A stretch of 10,416 bases of DNA, taken from contig CACZSM010000267.1 in NCBI GenBank assembly GCA_902783815.1, positions 1 through 10,416 on the forward strand. Reading direction: 5' to 3'. The translations under genes and the position numbers were made by a program. Shown in pieces: positions 6,103 to 10,416 of the stretch (position 1 is its first letter; each line of letters begins with the position of its first letter). The notes beneath the pieces were generated by a model. The model searched no databases. It saw nothing but the letters and a program-made list of their open reading frames with translations, and had not been told where the DNA came from. This stretch comes from an uncultured Ruminococcus sp. (GTDB lineage Bacteria; Bacillota; Clostridia; Oscillospirales; Acutalibacteraceae).

Positions 6103-7464
6103 ATGAATGTTATCGTTGCCGGATGCGGTAAGGTCGGACTTACTGTCGCTGCCGGACTCGTTGAGGAAGGTCACAGCGTTACCCTTATTGATGACGATAT
6201 GCAGATACTCAGCGAATCTACAAATATTTATGATGCAATGGGAGTGTGCGGAAACTGTACCGACTGTACTGTTCTGCAGGATGCAGGAGTGGAAAATGCT
6301 CAGCTTGTTATTGCGGCAACCGCATCTGATGAGATGAATATGCTCTGCTGCTACCTCGCAAAAAAACTCGGCGCAAGCCATACTATTGCCCGTATCAGGA
6401 ACCCTGAGTATAATACAAAAAGTCTTGACTTCCTTAAACAGGAACTTGACCTTTCTATGTCAATAAATCCGGAGATGCTCGCCGCAAGGGAAATGTTCAA
6501 TGTCCTGAAAGTGCCTTCCGCAGTAAAAGTGGAAACCTTTTCGGAGGGCAATCTTGAAATAATAGAAGTCATAATAAATAAAGATTCTCCGGCGGAAGGA
6601 AAATCACTGTTTGAACTGAGAAATAAGCTGAAAGCAACCTTCCTTGTATGTACGGTGCAAAGAGGCGAACAGCTTATTATCCCCGACGGTCATTTTGTTC
6701 TTAAAGAGGGAGATAAGATAGGTCTTACAGCGCCGATATCACAGGTACAAAAACTGCTTAAAGCTCTTGGCATTTCAAAAAAGAAGGCTAAAAATATTAT
6801 GATACTCGGCGGAAGCCGTATCGCTTTCTACCTTACAAATATGCTTATTGCTGCCGGAAACAGTGTTAAGCTGATCGAAAGAAACCGTCAGAAGTGTACG
6901 ACACTTTCACAACAGCTTCCAAAGGCTGTTGTTATAAATGGTGACGGCGCACAGCAGGAACTGCTTCTTGAAGAGGGTCTTGAAAGCCTTGATGCTTTTG
7001 TTACTCTTACAGGAATGGATGAGGAAAACATACTTATAGCTATGTTTGCAGCCGCACATGATGTTCCGACAGTCATACCAAAGATAAACCGTGATGAACT
7101 TGTTAAAATGGCTGCAAAACTGAACCTTGACAGATGTATAACGCCCGGAAAAATAGTCAGGGATATCGTGGTGCAGTATGCAAGGGCGATAGAAAATTCT
7201 ATGGGAAGCAATGTTGAAACGATGTATAAGCTGATGGATAATCAGGCTGAGGTACTGGAATTCAATGTACGCAAGGAATTTGCCTATATTGATGTTCCGA
7301 TAAAGGAGCTTAAACTGAAAAGTCATATACTCATCGCAGGCATTATACGAAAGGGTAAACCAATAATCCCGACCGGTGAAGATTTCATTGCAAAGGATGA
7401 TAAAGTAATAATAGTCGTGTCCGGCAAGAGACTGAATGACCTTTCGGATATTATGGCAAACTGA
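6103..7464 (+). CDS. trkA: Trk potassium uptake regulatory subunit TrkA
   Basis: TrkA is the peripheral, nucleotide-binding gating subunit of the Trk K+ uptake system, attached to the cytoplasmic face of TrkH. The 453-residue product has the usual length and the tandem arrangement RCK_N-RCK_C-RCK_N-RCK_C. The first Rossmann fold opens with MNVIVAGCGKVG (GCGKVG, residues 7-12), and acidic IDDD follows the second strand. The first TrkA_C domain covers roughly 140-222. The second Rossmann fold begins near residue 231 with IMILGGSRIA, which lacks the last glycine of GxGxxG, and the final TrkA_C domain is about 375-453. The double-RCK form distinguishes it from the roughly 220-residue KtrA usual in Bacillus. 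It lies 24 nt upstream of trkH and is served by the extended -10 promoter. Confidence 0.95.
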   Translation: MNVIVAGCGKVGLTVAAGLVEEGHSVTLIDDDMQILSESTNIYDAMGVCGNCTDCTVLQDAGVENAQLVIAATASDEMNMLCCYLAKKLGASHTIARIRNPEYNTKSLDFLKQELDLSMSINPEMLAAREMFNVLKVPSAVKVETFSEGNLEIIEVIINKDSPAEGKSLFELRNKLKATFLVCTVQRGEQLIIPDGHFVLKEGDKIGLTAPISQVQKLLKALGISKKKAKNIMILGGSRIAFYLTNMLIAAGNSVKLIERNRQKCTTLSQQLPKAVVINGDGAQQELLLEEGLESLDAFVTLTGMDEENILIAMFAAAHDVPTVIPKINRDELVKMAAKLNLDRCITPGKIVRDIVVQYARAIENSMGSNVETMYKLMDNQAEVLEFNVRKEFAYIDVPIKELKLKSHILIAGIIRKGKPIIPTGEDFIAKDDKVIIVVSGKRLNDLSDIMAN

Positions 7465-7488
7465 TCTATTATAAAACGGAGATATATT

Positions 7489-8955
7489 ATGAATCGCAGA
7501 ATGATTTTTTTTACGGTGGCAAAGGTTCTTAAACTGGAGACTGTATTACTGCTGTTGCCGCTTATTGTAGCGGCGCTTTATCAGGAATGGAACGGAGTGA
7601 TCGCATTTGCAATAACCTGTGGCGCATCAATTCTGAGCGCGTTTCTTCTTACTGTTTCAGCAAAGCCAAGAACAAAGGTTATCTATGCAAAGGAGGGCTT
7701 TGCTATTGCGACTCTTTGTTGGATAGCGGTATCTGTGATCGGCTGCCTTCCATTCATAATAAGCCGGGAGATACCAAATGTTTTTAATGCTTTTTTTGAA
7801 ACTGTCAGCGGCTTCACGACAACAGGTGCTACTATTTTGACAGATGTTGAAAAAATGAGTCGTGGTATGCTTTTCTGGCGCAGCTTTACACACTGGATAG
7901 GCGGTATGGGAGTGCTTGTACTGCTTATGGCGATAGTACCGTCTGATTCCGGAAGAATGATACATATAATGCGCGCTGAAATGGCAGGGCCTGTTGTAGA
8001 TAAACTGGTACCAAGAGTCAAGGAAACGGCGAGAATATTATATGTACTGTATTTTGCGCTTACTGCCTGTGAATTCGTACTGCTCCTTATCGGAGGTATG
8101 CCGGTCTATGACAGTGCAGTTCACGCTCTCGGTACAGCCGGTACAGGAGGCTTCGGTATCAGAGGAGATTCTCTTGGCAGCTATTCGCCGTATCTGCAAT
8201 GGGTCATTTCAGTATTCATGATACTGTTCGGAATAAATTTCAACCTGTTTTATTTTGTTGTGATCGGCAAGATAAGCTCTGCGATAAAGAATACCGAACT
8301 TTGGATATTCTTCTCAATGATAGCGGTTTCATCAATAGTTATTGCTGTGAATATTCTTCCGCTTTACGGTAATGACTTTGGCGAAAGTATCAGACATTCT
8401 GTATTCCAGGTATCGTCGCTGATGTCCACAACAGGATACTCCACAGCGGATTTCAACCTTTGGCCGCCGCTTGCAAAGGGAATATTGTTCATACTGCTGT
8501 TTGTGGGAGGCTGTGCAGGTTCTACGGCAGGCGGACTCAAAATATCAAGAGTTCTGATACTCGTAAAGATGATACTGCGTGATATCCGCACAATGTTCCA
8601 TCCACATTCTGTAAATACAGTAATGATCGACAACAAGGCTGTCGATAATGGAACTCTTCATCGTGTAAGCACATATTTTGCAATATACATACTTCTCATC
8701 GGAGGTACATTCCTTCTGATATCATTTGAGCCGTTTGGATTTGAGACAAATCTGACAGCGGCCATAACCTGTGTAAACAATGTAGGGCCGGGGTTCGGAG
8801 CAGTAGGTCCGATGGGAGGATATAACGATTATTCCGATTTTTCAACATTAATACTGACAATAGCAATGCTTTTCGGAAGGCTTGAAATATATCCGATACT
8901 TCTGACGCTTGACATAAAGAGTTGGACAAAGCCATTGTCAACAGCAAAAGCATAA
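7489..8955 (+). CDS. trkH: Trk potassium uptake transmembrane subunit TrkH
   Basis: TrkH is the membrane subunit that conducts K+, built of four repeated membrane-pore-membrane units. The 488-residue product is highly hydrophobic and matches the usual TrkH length (about 480). All four filter loops are visible: TTGA at 111-114 (in SGFTTTGAT), GTGGFG at 218-223, TTGY at 314-317 (in SSLMSTTGYST) and NVGPG at 431-435. The first loop is followed by HWIGGMGVLVLL. The intramembrane gating loop in the third repeat is represented by GGCAGSTAGGLKISR (340-354). A GGAG lies 7 nt before the ATG at 7489. Being cotranscribed with trkA supports a Trk system rather than a Ktr system. The transported ion is inferred from the family; some relatives also carry Na+. 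Confidence 0.95.
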   Translation: MNRRMIFFTVAKVLKLETVLLLLPLIVAALYQEWNGVIAFAITCGASILSAFLLTVSAKPRTKVIYAKEGFAIATLCWIAVSVIGCLPFIISREIPNVFNAFFETVSGFTTTGATILTDVEKMSRGMLFWRSFTHWIGGMGVLVLLMAIVPSDSGRMIHIMRAEMAGPVVDKLVPRVKETARILYVLYFALTACEFVLLLIGGMPVYDSAVHALGTAGTGGFGIRGDSLGSYSPYLQWVISVFMILFGINFNLFYFVVIGKISSAIKNTELWIFFSMIAVSSIVIAVNILPLYGNDFGESIRHSVFQVSSLMSTTGYSTADFNLWPPLAKGILFILLFVGGCAGSTAGGLKISRVLILVKMILRDIRTMFHPHSVNTVMIDNKAVDNGTLHRVSTYFAIYILLIGGTFLLISFEPFGFETNLTAAITCVNNVGPGFGAVGPMGGYNDYSDFSTLILTIAMLFGRLEIYPILLTLDIKSWTKPLSTAKA

Positions 8956-8978
8956 GTCAAAACTACATAGAAATACAA

Positions 8979-9025
8979 AACCTGCCGCGCTATCATCAAA
9001 GATAGTTCGGCAGGTTAATTTTTTT
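8979..9025 (+). terminator. Rho-independent terminator after trkH, between convergent genes
   Basis: AACCTGCCG (8979..8987) pairs with CGGCAGGTT (9008..9016). An inner CTATC/GATAG stem (8990..8994, 9001..9005) closes a 6-nt loop. Seven T residues follow at 9019..9025. On the minus strand the same hairpin is followed by a shorter, interrupted T stretch, so it may also end the transglutaminase transcript, less efficiently. Confidence 0.9.
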
Positions 9026-9052
9026 AACACAGTATATTCTGTGGCTGTTCAG

Positions 9053-10416
9053 TTATGAAAGAGTAACAGTAAGCTCCCAGTAGCCGTCAAGTTTCCAGTT
9101 TATCAGACTTACTCTGATACCGCATCCAGAGGGCGCACAGGAGAAAGCATCGTTGAAAATCTGGCTTGTATCTGTTTTTGAAGTCTTATAGATAATACGG
9201 AATGAATTTATGCCTTTGTTGTGGAAGTTTGCCATAGCCGTTTTCATAGCGGAGGTGCTTTCACAGTATGCACATTTCTTATCAGCGGCAAGCTCGGCAT
9301 CAATAGCATACTTTGTCAATTTTGCGGTCGGCTGAGCAGTTGTACAGGAGTACCTGGTGGATGAAGCATCAGGGGTATGATCCTTGAAGCTGCTGTCGGG
9401 AAGGAGGAAGTATTTGTAGCTGAGGTTATTTCCGCTGGAGCTGCCGTCAATTATCGGATCGTCCCAGGTGACATCAATATTGTACCATTTGCCATCGACT
9501 TTGACCTGGTTCCATGCGTGAGCTTCCCTATTTCCATAATTATTTACAGCAGTGCCGGCAACACGGTTAACAGACAAGCCTGCTTTGGAAGCCATAAGCT
9601 CAAAAGCTTTGGTGTATCCATCGCATACGGCAAGACCTTCTTCAAATACTCCGGATGCTCTGTAAGATTTCGCTGAGATATCACCGGAACTATATCCTTC
9701 AATATCATACTCCGTATTATCTATGATCCAGTTATGAATAGCAAGTACCTTATCAAAATCGTTCATATTCGAGTTGATCAGAGAAGCTACGATCATATCT
9801 GCATATTCATCATCCGATTTTAATTGTCTTTCATTGACCTTTAGATCATATTCCTTTGACATAGCAGTATGCTCTTTTGAATCTGTAATTTTGACGCGAA
9901 TTCTGTAATAGCCAGCCTTAGTAGGTTTTAATGTATAAGATACCTCACTTACATTGGATGCTAAAGCCTTATAATCGACTGCATTAACATATCCGGTACT
10001 GCTGTAAGCATATTCATATGTATATTTATATGGAGAATGACCGTCTTTTCCGTAAGCGTTAATTGTTACGATGGTGCCGATAGAAACACTATCTGATGAT
10101 AGTTTTGCTGATACAAAAGGTTCTGATTTACCCTGGACATCAAAGCTCTTTTCTAAGGTAGCGATATTACCATCGGAATCTCTGACTTTCATTACACAAT
10201 CATAAACTCCGGGTAAATTGGGTGTAAATTCAAAATAATCAACAGGGCAGTAATTTTGAAAAATAGTGGACTTCTTATCTCCGGATTTTTTATATTCAAA
10301 TCTATAATTATAATCCTTTCCTGAACCGCCGATCGCATCACCCAAAAATACTATCTCACGGTCAAGGTATCCGGTATATCTGCCGTTAGAATCAACTTCA
10401 TCAGAACCGCCTCTTA
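9053..10416 (-). CDS. Transglutaminase-like protein with Ig-like repeats, N-terminus outside window
   Basis: The reading frame is open through the window edge, giving 453 visible residues. A TTG at 10345 is in frame but is not the start, because 23 upstream codons continue the same domain. Residues below are numbered from that TTG. Two Ig-like or PKD-like beta repeats come first (to about 70, and about 75-170), with similar endings (PGVYDCVMKVRDSDG and AGYYRIRVKITDSKE). A transglutaminase-like domain follows at about 180-315, with the triad C241 (GLAVCDGYTKAF), H277 (EAHAWNQV) and D291 (YNIDVTWDDP). The last 90 residues form a cysteine-containing segment I do not recognise. Bacterial members of this superfamily are usually secreted or surface proteins acting as proteases or amidases, not always as cross-linkers. 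Export is likely but the signal peptide is not visible. The gene converges on trkH and looks functionally unrelated to it. Confidence 0.85.
   Translation of the reverse strand, partial: RGGSDEVDSNGRYTGYLDREIVFLGDAIGGSGKDYNYRFEYKKSGDKKSTIFQNYCPVDYFEFTPNLPGVYDCVMKVRDSDGNIATLEKSFDVQGKSEPFVSAKLSSDSVSIGTIVTINAYGKDGHSPYKYTYEYAYSSTGYVNAVDYKALASNVSEVSYTLKPTKAGYYRIRVKITDSKEHTAMSKEYDLKVNERQLKSDDEYADMIVASLINSNMNDFDKVLAIHNWIIDNTEYDIEGYSSGDISAKSYRASGVFEEGLAVCDGYTKAFELMASKAGLSVNRVAGTAVNNYGNREAHAWNQVKVDGKWYNIDVTWDDPIIDGSSSGNNLSYKYFLLPDSSFKDHTPDASSTRYSCTTAQPTAKLTKYAIDAELAADKKCAYCESTSAMKTAMANFHNKGINSFRIIYKTSKTDTSQIFNDAFSCAPSGCGIRVSLINWKLDGYWELTVTLS

Noticed and set aside
6888..7326. Two overlapping minus-strand open frames within trkA
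   Set aside because: Both are antisense to the second RCK domain of TrkA and have no supporting start signals or recognisable domains.
9377..9676. Plus-strand open frame of 99 codons opposite the transglutaminase gene
   Set aside because: It is antisense to the catalytic domain carrying the intact Cys-His-Asp triad. It has no ribosome binding site and no family likeness.

Overview
The window reads as chromosome of a low-to-moderate GC Gram-positive bacterium of the class Clostridia, most likely a Ruminococcus-like member of the Oscillospiraceae. This is inferred from strong GGAGG-type ribosome binding sites, tightly packed genes, the rbgA-rnhB pairing seen in Firmicutes, and a secreted-type transglutaminase protein with Ig-like repeats of a kind common in gut Ruminococcus. 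No species can be named from the sequence alone. Nearly all of it is ordinary core genome. I found no CRISPR array, phage, toxin-antitoxin pair or recognisable novel defence system.

Region 1 (1..5771, plus strand) is a run of seven genes ending at a strong intrinsic terminator. The genes are rbgA (5' end cut by the window), rnhB, a yraN/UPF0102 gene, a flavodoxin-fold oxidoreductase, a membrane-dipeptidase-like peptidase (M19), threonine synthase thrC and a metallophosphoesterase. rbgA/rnhB and rnhB/yraN overlap. The other gaps are 4 to 47 nt, and I see no terminator between genes, so the run is probably one transcription unit. It combines 50S ribosome assembly, RNA:DNA hybrid removal, a putative nuclease and general metabolism.

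Region 2 (5713..6102) is the only long gene-free stretch, about 390 nt. It holds the region 1 terminator, an AT-rich spacer, a roughly 120-140 bp element with imperfect inverted ends that looks like a MITE or deleted insertion sequence, a short GC-rich hairpin, and an extended -10 promoter facing the next operon.

Region 3 (6103..9025, plus strand) is a two-gene potassium uptake operon. trkA encodes the double-RCK cytoplasmic regulatory subunit and trkH the K+-translocating membrane subunit. It is closed by a terminator hairpin lying between convergent genes.

Region 4 (9053..10416, minus strand) is the 3' part of a large transglutaminase-like protein with at least two Ig-like repeats, an intact Cys-His-Asp triad and a C-terminal domain I do not recognise. 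Its start lies beyond the window. The most useful items for a second look are the inverted-repeat element near 5829..5967 and that C-terminal domain.
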